From NCBI RefSeq assembly GCF_002994745.2, contig NW_020126839.1, forward strand, positions 1 through 64,000: 64,000 bases of DNA, given 5' to 3'. The stretch is from Rosa chinensis. Its lineage: Eukaryota > Streptophyta > Magnoliopsida > Rosales > Rosaceae. The notes beneath the pieces are model-generated. The model made no database searches, was not told where the DNA came from, and worked only from the letters and a program-made list of their open reading frames with translations. A program made the position numbers and the translations under genes. Below are positions 11,389-24,350 of the stretch, piece by piece (the first letter of the stretch is position 1; each line of letters begins with the position of its first letter).

Positions 11389-14300
11389 TGTAATGAACAC
11401 AATAAGGAAAGAACCACGTCTGCATATATTCCTGAATGTTCTTAATAATTATACTTGCTCTCCACGTTCTGTATCTTTCTGTATCTATTGCTTAAGTATC
11501 AAGCATGTTAAGATTTAGTTTGTATAGGACTCAAACTCTCTGTATAAATACTGTAATATATGATCAAAGCAAGTGTGCTATTGATTCTATTCACTCTGTT
11601 TCTTATATGGTATCAAAGCTATAAGCGTCAAACGACCTTATAACATTTTTTTTCCCCCTCCTCTCTCTCTCTCCCTCATGGCTACCTCCAGTTCCACAGA
11701 TTCATCTTCCTCCAATTCTGTTCCCACCGTGACTAATCTCTTATCCATCAAGCTTGACCGTACTAACTACCCTCTCTGGCTTGCTCAGATTGTTCCCATC
11801 CTGAAGAGTCGTGGTCTGATGGGCATTGCTGACGGCACTCTTCCATGTCCTCCTGCTCATCTCAAGGATGATAAAGGGAAAGCAATTGATGCTGTGAACC
11901 CCGAGTATGAAGCATGGATTCTCAAAGATCAAATGATTCTCAGTTGGATCAATGGCTCCCTCACTCCTTCTGTCCTCGCACCTGTCGCCCGCTCTACTTC
12001 TTCTCGTTCTACTTGGCTGGCCTTGGAAAAACGCTATGCCTCGCAATCTCAAAACCGTATCCTCCAGTTACGTAGTGAATTGCTTCGCACTACTCGAGGT
12101 GACTTGTCTATTTCTGATTTTCTCGACAAAATCAATGCCATTGCTGATAACTTGGCCCTTGCTGGTAATCCTATTCCTGACAATGATCTTGTCTCTATTA
12201 TCATGCATAATGTTGGTCCTTTGTATGAAACAACTGTTAGCTCCGCCCAAGCCCGTGATACTCCTATTACTTATGATGCTCTTGAAGCACTTTTACTCAA
12301 TGCTGAGCGCAGGTTGGCAAATCACACAATTCCTGCTATTGATAATGGTCACACTGCTCTTGTTGCATCTCGATCTCGTGGTAGTATCCGCGGTCGGGGT
12401 CGTGGTTTCTTTTCTGGTGGTATTCCTCATTCTGCTAATGGTCGTGGTTATGGTAGTGCTCGCTCCAATAATCTTGGCAGCCATTCTTTCTCTGGTGCCA
12501 ACAACCGTACTGCTGGCTCTCTTCTTGGTCCTGGACCTTCTCATCAGAATATTGTACCTGGCTCCTCTCCGTCTTTTTCTAGTGCGGGTCGTGTTCCATG
12601 TCAGATTTGTGGACGATCTGGCCATAATGCTTTGGATTGCTTTCAGCGTATGAACTTGTCTTATGAGGGTCGCATTCCAACCCAACGTCTTACTGCCATG
12701 GCTGCTCAAGCATCTTCTCGCCCAAGTTCTTCTGCTTGGTTGCTTGATACTGGAGCGAATGCTCACATCACCAATAACTTGGGTCGCTTGGCTCATCCTC
12801 GAGAATATCATGGCGATGATACTATTGACGGTATTGCTGGTGGTTCAGGTTTGAACATTTCACACATTGGCAATTCTTCCCTTTCTCTTAATTCCAATTC
12901 CTTTCTGTTGAAAGACGTTCTTCATTGCCCTAATGCTACTTCTAATCTTCTTTCTGCCAATAAGTTTATGCATGATAATTCTTGTTATTTTGTCCTTTAT
13001 CCCAATTGTTTTCTTGTGAAGGATCGCGCGACACAGAGGACGCTTTTCCGCGGGTCGACTGATGATGGTCTCTTTCCTTTCTCCTCCGATTCAAATCGTT
13101 CCTCTTCGTCACACACATTGTTTGGTCTAGTTGGTGTTCGAGTCAATGCTCAAGTTTGGCACTCCCGGCTTGGTCATCCGTCCTTTCCTATCATGAAGCG
13201 TCTATTCTCCCATAAATTATTACCTCTTTCAGGCTCTCCTTCTTTAGAATTTTGTCAGTTTTGTCCATTGGGCAAGAGTCATAAATTGCCTTTTACTTTG
13301 TCGAAGTCTGTTTCTCAATTTCCATTAGAACTTATACACTCCGATGTTTGGAGCTCATCTTGTTTCTCAATTTCTGGATTTAAATATTATGTTCTATTTG
13401 TGGATGATTTCTCTCGTTATTCTTGGATTTATCCCATGAAATTTAAGCATGAAGTGTTTTCTCATTTTGTTCACTTTCGTACTCATGTTGAAAAATTGTT
13501 TTCATGTCCCATTAAGGCTTTCCAAACTGACGGGGTGGTGAATATACTAGCACTTTGTTCAAAAATTATTTGGCCACCAATGGAATCACTCATCGTTTAT
13601 CTTGCCCTCATCACCCTGAACAAAATGGTTTAGCCGAACGCAAACATCGTCATCTTGTTGAAACTGCTCTCACTATGCTTTCTAATGCCTCAATGGGATC
13701 TAGTTATTGGGTCGAATCTCTCAATGCTGCTTTATATGTGATTAATCGTTTGCCCTCTCGTGTTCTTCATTATGTCTCTCCTTATGAAAATTGTTTCGTC
13801 GAGCTCCTCACTATGATTTTTTACGGGTTTTCGGCTGTGCATGTTATCCGTACTTACGTCCTTATAATGCTCATAAACTTGAACTGAGGTCTAAGCGATG
13901 TGTTTTCTTAGGGTATTCTCTTCATCATTTGGGTTATCGATGTCTTGATAGGTCAAGTGGTCGTATTATTTTTCCCGTCATGTTTTATTTGATGAACATT
14001 CTTTTCCTTTTCAAGAGACCATCGATGTTGTGCCTCCGGGGTGTCTTCGTCGCAGCAACCCCTTGAATTTTTCTCTTGTGATTTGTTGTCACGTCCATCC
14101 CACACTCTATCCCCTCAACAACCTCCATCTACCTTGTCCTTCTCTAGCCCTTCTCATATTCCCACCCATCACCTCCCATGCATACGTCTTTGCCTTCAAA
14201 AGAATCTGCTCCTCCATCTTCTCCTTCTCCAACCGTTACTGCCTTGCCAACCACGTCTCTCTTCTCCTTTACCTTTGCGTGTTTACTCACGTCGTCCCGT

Positions 14301-16248
14301 AATTCTTCCCCAGGCGCCTCCTGACGCTATTCCCATTCAACCTGATTCTTCTGCACCATCCTCTACCGTCTCTTCGTCCAGTACTCATGGTCCGGCTTCT
14401 TCTAATGCTCACTCCATGTTAACTCGTGGGAAAGATAATATTCGGAAACCGAATCCGAAATATGCCTTAACTGCTGTTGTTGATGCTAATCTTATTGAGC
14501 CCACTTCTTATAGTCAAGCAGCTAAACATGCTCGCTGGAGAGAGGCCATGGCTGAGGAGTTCAATGCTCTTCAACGTGCTGGGACTTGGACTTTGGTTCC
14601 TCCTCAACCCTCTATGAACATCTTGCCAAATAAATGGGTCTTCCGTATCAAGCGCAAGTCTGATGGTTCCATTGAGCGTTACAAGGCTCGTTTGGTTGCT
14701 AATGGGTTTCACCAACAGGAAGGTTTGGATTATTCTGAAACCTTTAGTCCTGTTGTGAAACATACTACTATTCGTATTATATTGGCCATTGCTGTTAGTG
14801 CTAACTGGCCTATTCAACAATTGGATGTTCACAATGCTTTTCTTCATGGCAATTTATTTGAAGATGTGTATATGCGGCAGCCTATTGGGTTTATTGATGC
14901 TCAGTTTCCTCATCATGTGTGCAAGCTCCGTCGGTCTCTTTATGGTTTAAAACAGGCCCCTCGTGCCTGGTTCCATTGCTTTTCTGCTTATTTGGAGGAT
15001 TTGGGTTTTGTGGCTTCTATGGCTGATCACTCTCTTTTCATCTTTCATCAAGGCCCTACTCTTATCTATTTACTCATTTATGTGGATGACATTCTTATTA
15101 CTGGGAACAATTCTCGTCATATAGCTGATTTGATTGTTGATTTGGGCAAGCTATTTTCTATGAAGAATTTGGGTTCTCTTAGTTATTTTTTGGGGGTTGA
15201 GGCTGTTCGTACTTCTACAGGACTTTCTTTGTCTCAGTCTAAATATGCTCTTGATCTTTTGAAGCGTACCAACATGCTTGATGTCAAACCAGTTTCTACA
15301 CCTGCGTCTCGTCAACGTCTTAGTGCGCATGATGGTAACGTTCTTCCTGATCCTACTGAATACCGTAGTGTTGTGGGTGCCCTTCAGTATCTCACTCTCA
15401 CCCGTCCTGATCTCTCTTTCGCCGTCAACCAGGTCTGCCAATTTATGCATCGTCCCACTTCTACACATTGGGTTGCAGTCAAGCGCATTTTGCGATATGT
15501 TAAGCATACTCCATATCATGGTATCTTCTACAAGCCTCTTCTCTTCATCTTCTTGCTTATTCCGATGCGGATTATGCGGGTGATCCTGATGATCGTCGCT
15601 CTACCGGTGGGTATTGTATGTATCTTGGTTCCAACTTAGTTTGTTGGAGCTCCAAGAAGCAAGGGAATGTTTCACGGTCCAGTACAGAGGCCGAATATCG
15701 ACAACTTGCTTATACTGCTGCTGCTATCTCTTGGGTTCGTGCCTTATTTCGTGATTTGCATTTGTCTCTTGCTTGTCCTAAGCTCTGGTGTGATAACATC
15801 AGTGCCATTTCTCTTGCTTCTAACCCGGTGTTTCATGCTCGCACTCGTCATGTTGAAGTTGATTTTCATTATGTTCGCGAGAAGGTGGTTCGACATGAGC
15901 TTCAAGTGGGTTATGTCTGTACTGCTGATCAAACAGCTGATATCTTTACCAAAGGGCTTCTTCCCTCTCGCTTCACATTCTTAGTTTCCAAGCTTCCTGT
16001 CCTTCCTAGGCCACTTCGCTTGCGGGGGTGTAATGAACACAATAAGGAAAGAACCACGTCTGCATATATTCCTGAATGTTCTTAATAATTATACTTGCTC
16101 TCCACGTTCTGTATCTTTCTGTATCTATTGCTTAAGTATCAAGCATGTTAAGATTTAGTTTGTATAGGACTCAAACTCTCTGTATAAATACTGTAATATA
16201 TGATCAAAGCAAGTGTGCTATTGATTCTATTCACTCTGTTTCTTATAG
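11389..16248 (+). mobile_element. Ty1/copia LTR retrotransposon B, recent insertion
   Basis: LTRs of about 220 bp at 11389-11608 and 16029-16248 begin TGTAATGAACAC. I found no difference between them apart from the last base, which is uncertain. The primer-binding site TGGTATCAAAGC follows the left LTR (11608 on). A G-rich polypurine tract lies just before 16029. A probable 5-bp duplication TTGTT flanks the element (11384-11388 and 16249-16253). Identical LTRs indicate very recent insertion. It lies within the intron-like sequence after the TIR exon, inside CACTA 1. Confidence 0.92.
11678..16085 (+). CDS. Copia B gag-pol polyprotein with four frame interruptions
   Basis: The start ATG at 11678 follows the PBS by about 60 bp. 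Gag (UBN2 type) comes first, then the CCHC knuckle [14 protein letters not shown] near 12600 and protease [13 protein letters not shown] near 12740. Next are the pre-integrase [12 protein letters not shown], integrase HSDVW and QTDG, then [16 protein letters not shown]. Reverse transcriptase has [30 protein letters not shown] and an intact YVDD near 15080. RNase H has [22 protein letters not shown] and ADIFTKGL. Frames change near 13530 (a G run), 13790, 13970 and 15530, each explicable by one missing base. Because the LTRs are identical, sequencing error is as likely as mutation. With those changes, this assembly does not show an autonomous element. Confidence 0.88.
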
Positions 16249-16253
16249 TTGTT

Positions 16254-18700
16254 GTAGATCAAGTATTAGTTTGCTTAAGCCTTCAGTAAATTACCAAGAA
16301 AAGAACAAAATGAGTATTTTACACTTGGAGCTTACCGTTAGGTTTCAGGCCAATGATATTAAAAAAATAAAATAAATAATATGTATTGTGCCAGTGTGCA
16401 TTGGTCTTTTCTTCTCCGAGTGTTGCACATACTTTAAACTTGAAGATTCTGATTAATCCTTCACCAAAACTTGATGGTTATTTTGTTGGACAGAAAAAGA
16501 AGGTTTCTCTACTAATGGCGGCTGCAATTTCTCATTGAAGTAGTCTCACAAATTTTAGGTTAGTCTTGAAATTAAGGTAGTGCTCTTTTTAAATGCTTTG
16601 TTTTGTATTTTTCTGCATTTGATTTTGATTGGGTTTGTCTGCATATATATAAAGTTTTTAATTTACTGCTGCTGCTATAGGTGTGGACTGTGTTGATACT
16701 AATTGAGTCTCACTTTCGGCATGTCTGCATCAGGTAACCTTCTCTCTTTCCTCTTTTACGTTTTTGTAATGTTGTTTTTATTCTCTAGGTTGTGCTCATT
16801 ACTCATTTTGGCTTTTTTTTCTTTGATTTTTTTAAAATATATGTTGTTATCTGATGGTTGAGTTTGCTCTTATTTGTTTTATTTTTTTGGATGTGCCTGA
16901 GTTTATGCTATGTTATTCTCTGGCCTTTTATTTATACACACACACACTGTACACACACACATAATTGAATATTCTCCTCTTCAGCCATTCACTTAGCTCA
17001 TGTCCCTATTCATTACCTAGATATTTTAGTCTTCTTCTGAGTATTGTTATTGGCACTTATAGCAATTGTAAAGGACCAGCCACTGCAGTTGTTAATATCT
17101 CCTGAAATATGAAAACCAAAAGTTTCAATGACTAAGGAGCTGCATTGTAACCTAGCAGACTTAGAGACGCTGAACTATATATGTAATCTGGATGGTGTTT
17201 CAAAATTGCAGAAATCACAAAGATTAGCCGATATAATGCAAGTGTGTTTCAAAATAACTCTTTTACTTATTCTCGGCAAATGTTTTGTCTCCAAAACTTT
17301 TAAGTCTCTATAAGTTTAAAATATATCCATTCACTGTTTTATCTATCATTTGTTCTTATCCTGTGTAGTTGTTTGAATGTTTCTTAAGTTGAATTGTATC
17401 ATCGCAAAATAGGATAATCCTTTTGTTTTATCAAAGAATAGAGAATCAAGGGAGGAATGAAAGATATCTTTTATGAGAGTCGTGAGCAGAAAAGATTTAG
17501 TTCCCCCCATGTCAAATTACGAGAAGACACATGATAGTAATCCGCCTCCGCCGCCAGCCCCCGCCCCCCCCCCCCCCCCAAATGTCAAATTTTAGTACAT
17601 ACTTTCTTTTTAGTTTTGTATTTTCATTTTTTTTATGATTACCTATTTATGCAGTGTTTGTTTATCCATTCAGGTCAGGCTGAAGAGATACATGGGGATG
17701 AGGGAAGCTCATACCATGATGGAGGGCCTTGGAGGAGATTATGTGCTTTGCCAGCATTTTGGGTAATAGTCATTTTGACTCTTTATGCACAACTCTTTTT
17801 ATTTGTTCTTATCTATATGTATGCCACAAGCTGATGGAGGGCCTTGGATTTGTTCAAGGTTATGGAGAACTAACTTTGGGGAATGAATCTTCTTTTGTCC
17901 TGCTTTTTCTTTTGCCACTTGCAATTTTATTGTCTATTAAACCATTGCAATTTCCAGCTTGCACTTTTGGGCTATGTTCAAAGAAATAAAACATAATTAT
18001 TTTAACCTCAAAAAATACAACAAAGGTCATTTGATAGGTTTTCAAGTTTACTTTACAATGTTTTCAGTTTTAGTCATTTCAAAATTTCATGAATTCATCA
18101 GTCTTCTAAATTTGTGCACCTTTGACAGCTTAATTATGGAGCAATCTTTGGGATGAAGTGTTCTGCATTAAGACTTGAAATTAAGACCTTGAACACATCT
18201 GTAAGTTCGTCCATCAGATGGATGAAACTAGTCTATTAATTGCACGCATATATGATTAAGCAAGAGGAGAAAATGTCAAGATCAGTTCAGGGCTGATTTG
18301 AAATTGGTCATATACATTGAATTTTATTTTTTACTCCAAGTACTATGCATTTTAATCTGTTGTGTGCTATTCCAAGAAGCAACTTCTGGATGGGAATCAA
18401 GAACAAGAAGATTCGAAGTTACAATCTGTTGTGTGCTATTCCAACTTCTCATATGCATTTTAATCTGTTGTGTGCTATTCCAAAAAAATTTCTCAATTTT
18501 TGGAAGATTGTTTACGAAGAATCTGTTTATATTATTGTATTAGTGTTTGTAAATTGTAATGCACAGTATCTTTGTTTTGTTGATTGTAATTTTTGGTCTG
18601 GTTTTGTTCATTGTTTGCTTCCATTATTGTGATTATACCTTTTCATATGGTTTTTCAGGTTTTGAAACAAAATATATCTTAGAAGGAAACTAATTCTTGG
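16254..18700 (+). other. Unassigned captured sequence with exon-like segments
   Basis: Several short plus-strand open pieces have plausible splice borders but no family I can name. One ends LNYICNLDGVSKLQKSQRL at about 17128-17242 before a GT. Another reads RYMGMREAHTMMEGLGGDYV at about 17673-17755 after an AG. A third reads LNYGAIFGMKCSALRLEI at 18128-18199. A repeat of TCTGTTGTGTGCTATTCC occurs three times at about 18357-18482. There is also a C homopolymer near 17560. These may be exons of further captured genes; function is unknown. Confidence 0.4.
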
Positions 18701-18718
18701 AGAACCATTGATGGTCTG

Positions 18719-18873
18719 TCTCCTATTAAGGTATTTCAGGAGAACACTGTTTGCTGCAGCCAAATCAGAAGTTTCTGGTGTTGCATCTATGGCTCGGACG
18801 ATGACCCACCCGCTCGAGGAGTTCTTTGAATTAGTAGATAGAAAGCCTGATAAAAAAAGGCAGTTGTATATGG
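18719..18873 (+). pseudogene. Probable captured fragment of mitochondrial ribosomal protein uL29/L47
   Basis: The open stretch LFAAAKSEVSGVASMARTMT followed by HPLEEFFELVDR and KPD resembles the region just after the transit peptide of plant mitochondrial L29/L47 proteins, where TxTxPLEEFFExDR is characteristic. The conserved KxSELRLKSWDDLHKLWYVL core that should follow is absent, so only the start of the mature part is present. The match is short and the call is tentative. Confidence 0.5.
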
Positions 18874-18919
18874 TACATGCTTTTTGTTTCCGTTGTTTTT
18901 CTGTTATTAAGTGCATTTA

Positions 18920-21689
18920 ATGAATTGGGGTATTGGATTGTAAACTTTGTGGTGAGGATCAATTGAAGAAATTTAAAGTGCAAAGCAGAGGTTAATTAGT
19001 TTTGCTTTTCACGTAGCGTGTGAATGCAAACTTTTGATGGCTCGCATTTGGATTTAATTGTTCATTAGAAATAAAAGCATTCATTTATGTTCTTTTGGTC
19101 ACTAAAAAGAATCTCAATACTATAAGGTTGGTAGTATCTGAAATTACAATTTCAATCTTTTGGTCGCAATATGTGTCAAAGTCTGATTTATGGAATTCGT
19201 TGAAGTTGATAGAGTCTAATGTTTTTTGTGATTTCATTTTTATTTTCAAAAAAGAGAGTTGTGGATGTAAATCTTTTGGGGCATTCGCTTCCCTTTTGTT
19301 TTAGTTGGAAATTATGCCCCCTCTTCCTCATCATTTTGAAAGGGAAGGTCCCATATTGTCGCCATAAAAACCAAATGACAACGGTATTTTTAAGTTCAAC
19401 ATAAAGAGTAGAAATAACTAGGCTTCTTTTAGGAATGTTCAAACATAAAAGTTGCATTTAGCATGTAAATGAATGCTATAAAGAGAGGCAGAGCCTTGGA
19501 ATTATGCTAGAATGCAATATCGTTGTACCAGTCCCAGTAACTGCAAACATAGATACCAATATATGATAAAATCCGATCACCAGTCCCATTAACTGTAAAC
19601 ATAGATACCAATATATGAATAAATACGATCATGTAGATGCATAGAAGTAAACTAAACAAAAATGTTGATTATATACACAAGCATCTGAATTCATGTTTTT
19701 TTTCTATATATACACGATAAACATGTCAGCTTCATTATACGCATATCGGTCTCAAAAGGAGGGAGAAAATGGGGAATAGAGTTTATCAAAATTGAGTGTT
19801 GGATGTTATCATGATAAGAACAAATAGTTATTATACGCATTTCAGCTATTTTCGTCGTTGTTTGGGTCTTGATCTACTAGGTCAATCTTAAACCTAAATA
19901 CCACGAGAAAACTAATATGCACTTAACCGCTCATTTGCAACTTCTTTTTTGGATCTGTAACTCTGACACTCTCATAGATATGAAGTATATCAACCAATGT
20001 AAAAATTTCAGAAAGTTTATCTCACAATGGTCCAACTCTCTTTAGGGAAGTATATGTGTATAAAGGGTTGACCGCTTTTGTTGATGTCAAAATGACAGCG
20101 ACTCGAGTAAATGTTTTTACATAGTACCTATTTATGTCATATACAGATAGGTAATATCAAATTTATCGATTTTCAATTTTAGTTTTTTGAACTGCACAAA
20201 ATCTTTATATGCCTACTAATATTGTCAACTTGTTTATTAGATTTATGAAATAAGTATTGTTTATTAGATATATGAAATAAGGTGGAGGAAATAGAATTTA
20301 TCAAAACTGACCGTCAGATGTTGTCATGATAAGAAGAAAAGGTAATGTTATATGTTTTAGCTATTTTCGTTGTTTGGATCTTGATCTATCCATTCGGTCA
20401 ACTAGAATGACTTCAATATCATCAACACAAAAAACACAGTTTTTTAGTTAGTCACTAATATACTATGAGGGTGCTTTTCATAGCCATTTTCCATGGGTTC
20501 TATCTCTATTATGCATGTACTAAAACTTGAAGTACAAAATCTTCATGATTAGTTATTCTGAACACTAAACTTATATACTAATTAAGTTAATATAATCAGC
20601 TATAGAAAAATTAATTTAATAATTTGTCCTTGTAAATATTTTCTATACAATTAAGTCTACACATGAGGTGGGGTGATGGCTTAAAATAAATTTGTCACAA
20701 ATAAGGGGTCGTGGTCGCCCTCTTGGTGCAAAAAATAGAAATTCTCGAAAATAAGTCTACACATGACAAATTAGTTTTTGGATCTAAATTAGTCTTTCTT
20801 AAAACTTTTTATTAGTTTATTATTTTTTCATATATTAGTTTTGGAGCTATATAAATACTTTATGCCAAACTACATTGTCGCACGAATAATTATGCATTTA
20901 GTCTACATTTGTGTCATTAGAAATTGCAGTTGGGGTGATGGCTTAAAATAAAATGATATTCATAGCAATTGGGCTAATGGGGTTAGAATGAGAAGGCAGA
21001 GTTGTGTTTTGTGCAAGTGTTAAAAGAACCAAAACAAAAGTGCTCATAGTTTATAGAGTGCTTAAATAAATATAAGCCATTAGTATTGTTTATTGGCTGC
21101 ACATGTTAGAAGTGTTATCGTCTAAGAGTTAATAGTTATGTTTACTCATAGTGGAATCATATGTACTTACAACCATGTTAACTATCGTCGGCGTTTGACA
21201 CCATCGTATCCAAGCTGCATTACGTATCCAACATGTGTGCAGCAGCGAGGCTAACGCAAAGGAGCAGCCAGACAACATCGCGCACGGCATAACAATGGTT
21301 GCAGCAAGCACCCGTGCAATCAGTTTCCACAAACGGGTGCAACCCAGACTGCCGAGAGCTCCGCACCTCCGTTCTTCGGGTAACTGGAGTCATAAGTCCC
21401 GATATTTACAGTTAATAACTTTCTAGGTACAAGTAGATATCCTTCACCTATATACCAATTCGACCAATCCTAAATCACGTAAATAGTTCAACGCGAACAA
21501 CTAATTTCCACAGCACCAAACCAAACCTTTAACTATAATTTAATTTCTGCCAAACTCACCCGAATTTGCAACTTAACTCCAGAATAGGACAATTATACAT
21601 ATACCAACATGCAGTTCAATGGAATCTCAAAACCATACAAAGCCTTCAACATTCAATTAAGGTATCGACAATACTTTACTTCTACCATT
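18920..21689. other. Long stretch inside CACTA 1 without a recognised gene
   Basis: AT-rich sequence with only short frames. Local repeats are visible, for example CAGTCCCA-TAACTG and ATAGATACCAATATATGA at about 19530-19620, paired TGTCATGATAAGAA segments near 19810 and 20325, and GGGGTGATGGCTTAAAATAA near 20670 and 20935. A G+C-richer segment at 21180-21400 has frames on both strands but no recognisable domain. Confidence 0.5.
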
Positions 21690-21810
21690 ATCCAAGTAAG
21701 GTCTAGCACACCTGGATATCCAAGTAAGGTCTAGCTCACCAGGATATCCAAGTAAGGCTAGCACACCTGGATATCCAAGTAAGGTCTAGCTCACCAGGAT
21801 ATCCAAGTAA
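21690..21810. repeat. 28-bp minisatellite with two alternating unit types
   Basis: Four head-to-tail units of ATCCAAGTAAGGTCTAGC plus a variable end alternate between ACACCTGGAT and TCACCAGGAT, followed by a partial fifth unit. The strict alternation suggests duplication of a two-unit block. Confidence 0.85.
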
Positions 21811-22089
21811 CTTCTGGGAAGCAAGTCCCCCCTCTAACTACACTATTCCTGTTCAAGTCTGCCTTGATGCCAGACCCTACCTTAGTTTCAATTAAACCCA
21901 ACTAAGAATTAAATCCAAACCAAGAATGCTTCTTACCTCAATTTGGTCAGTGCCGTCAACAACTTTCACCCAAAATCCTTATTCTTCAATTTATGTACTG
22001 CACAATCCCACCTTTCAACTGGCAAAGGCTTTGATCAACCTCCAGCACCAATTCTCTACTCTTCCTCAATTCCAAACCTTGGTTTAAGA

Positions 22090-24215
22090 TGAAATATAAA
22101 TAGAGCATGTGTCCTCATTCATGTAATAAAGTTCTCGAATATGTAATTGAGTTGTATCTGTGTAATGTTCCGTATTTAGAAAATAGTTACATTTCTGATA
22201 TCGATTATTACGAATGTAAGGACAATTATCAAAAATATTGAAATAAATTTTACAAAATTGAAGACAATGGGGTTGTACCTTGTGTAATTTTCCTCATTGA
22301 GAAAATAATTACATCTCTGATAACGCTATTACAAATAAGGATAAATGATAAAAATTTGTAATAACTGTCCTGTTTGTAGTAATTACAAGGTCTACAACAA
22401 TATTTACCAATTTATGAACCATTTTACAAAATGACGACAAATGTTGTATAGGTGGTAAATCTTCATATTTCATACCAAATAGTGCAAGTGTCCTCATTCA
22501 CGTAATATGGTTCTCGAATGTGTAACTGAGTAGTATTTTGTTAATGTTGTGTATTGAGAAAATAGTTACATCTCTTGGATCGATTATTATGAATGTAAGG
22601 ACAAATACTCAAAAATATTGTAATAAATGTCCTATTTTAGTAATTACAAGTCTAATACAATATTTACTAGTTTATGAACTATTTTACAAAATTGAAGACA
22701 AATGTGTTCTCCAAATGGTAATTCTTAATATTAATACCAAAATGTGTCCTCAATTACATAATTTACTTCTCAGTTGTATAATTAGGGTTGTACCTTGTGT
22801 AATCTTCCTCATTGAGAAAATAATTACATCTCTAACAACGATTATTACGAATATAAGGACAAATGATTAACATTTTGTAATAATTGTCCTATTTGTGGTA
22901 ATTACAAGGTCTAAGACAATATTTACCAATTTATGAACCATTTTACAACATTTACGACAAATGTGTTGTACAATTGGTAAATCTTCATATTTCATATCAA
23001 ATAGAGCAAGTGTCCTCATTCACGTAATAGGGTTCTCGAATGTGTAACTGGGGTAGTATTTTGTGTAATGTTCCATATTGAGAAACTAGTTACATCTCTT
23101 GGATTGATTATGACGAATGTAAGGACAAATGATCAAAAATATTGTAATAAATGTCCTATTTTGGTAATTACAAGTTTTAAGGTAACATTACTAGTTTATG
23201 AACTATTTTACAAAATTGAAGACAAATGTGTTCTACAATGGTTAAGTCTTAATATAATACTAAATAGAGCATGTGTCCTGAATCACATAATTTACTTCTC
23301 GATTGTGTAATGGGTTGTACCTTGTGTAATCTTCCTCATTGAGAAAATAATTACATCTCTGACATCGCTTATTACGAATATAAGGACAAATGATTAAAAA
23401 TTCGTAATAACTGTCCTGTTTGTGGTAATTACAATTTCTAAGACAATATCTACCAGTTTATGAACCATTTACAACATTGACGACAAATGTGTTGTACAAG
23501 TGGTAAATCTTCATATTTCATATCAAATAGAGCAAGTGTCCTCATTCACGTAATAGGGTTCTCGAATGTGTAACTGGGTAGTATTTTGTGTAATGTTCCA
23601 TATTGAGAAAATAGTTACATCTCTTGGATTGATTATACGAATGTAAGGACAAATGATCAAAATATTGTAATAAATGTCCTATTTTTGGTAATTACAAGTC
23701 TAAGGCAACATTTACTAGTTTATGAACTATTTACAAAAATTGAAGACAAATGTGTTCTACAAATGGTAAGTCTTAATATTAATACTAAATAGAGCATGTG
23801 TACTGAATCACATAATTTACTTCTCGATTGTGTAATTGGGGTTGTACCTTGTTTAATCTTCCTCATTGAGAAAATAATTACATCTCTGACATCGCTTATT
23901 ACGAATATAAGGACAAATGATTAAAAATTCGTAATAACTGTCCTGTTTGTGGTAATTACAATTTCTAAGACAATATCTACCAGTTTATGAACTATTTTAC
24001 AACATTGACGACAAATGTGTTGTACAAGTGGTAAATCTTCATATTTTCTACCAAATAAAACATATGTCCTCATTCATGTAATATGGTTCTCAATTGTGTA
24101 ATTGAGGTAAACATTTGGTATTTACTCCATTTAAGAAAATATTTACATGTATATAGACAATATTACAAATTAATGACAAATGTGTTGTTAAATTAGTAAT
24201 TTTGTTTTTTTTTAA
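22090..24215. repeat. Satellite-like tandem array 2 with dimeric higher-order structure
   Basis: The same family as array 1. Anchor positions near 22382, 22644, 22901, 23166, 23427, 23690 and 23955 give a monomer of about 262 bp. Monomers alternate between a type with ACTAGTTTATGAACTATTTT and CACATAATTTACTTCTC, and a type with GACGACAAATGTGTTGTACA and CACGTAATAGGGTTCTC. Like types are about 525 bp apart. The array lies wholly inside CACTA 1. Confidence 0.88.
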
Positions 24216-24350
24216 ATGCCATGTGTCAAAAATTGATTGGGTAACCTGATGACCAATTCATCAGGTTACCACAATATTAAATTATTGTATATTAAAAAAA
24301 AAAAAAAAAAGGTATCCCATACTGGGGGTACCGTAGCCTGTCTCGAAACT
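24216..24350. repeat. Conserved tail of the satellite-bearing element with a perfect hairpin
   Basis: GGTAACCTGATGA, loop CCAAT, TCATCAGGTTACC forms a perfect 13-bp stem at about 24239-24269. It is followed by an A-run and by GGTATCCCATACTGGGGGTA ending CCGTAGCCTGTCTC. The same layout ends array 1. This looks like a transposon terminus, but no matching opposite end was found, so the class is undecided. Confidence 0.7.

Noticed and set aside
11952..12653. Long open frame in a second frame over the copia B gag region
   Set aside because: Leucine- and valine-rich shadow of the gag frame. The gag frame alone carries the CCHC and protease motifs.
17560..17580. C homopolymer and neighbouring CCGCC repeats as a regulatory G-quadruplex site
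   Set aside because: Only a simple homopolymer with no gene or conserved partner nearby; it may be a sequencing artefact.
3540..24345. Helitron interpretation of the satellite-bearing element
   Set aside because: A hairpin precedes the end, but no CTRR terminus or TC start could be placed, so the class is left open.
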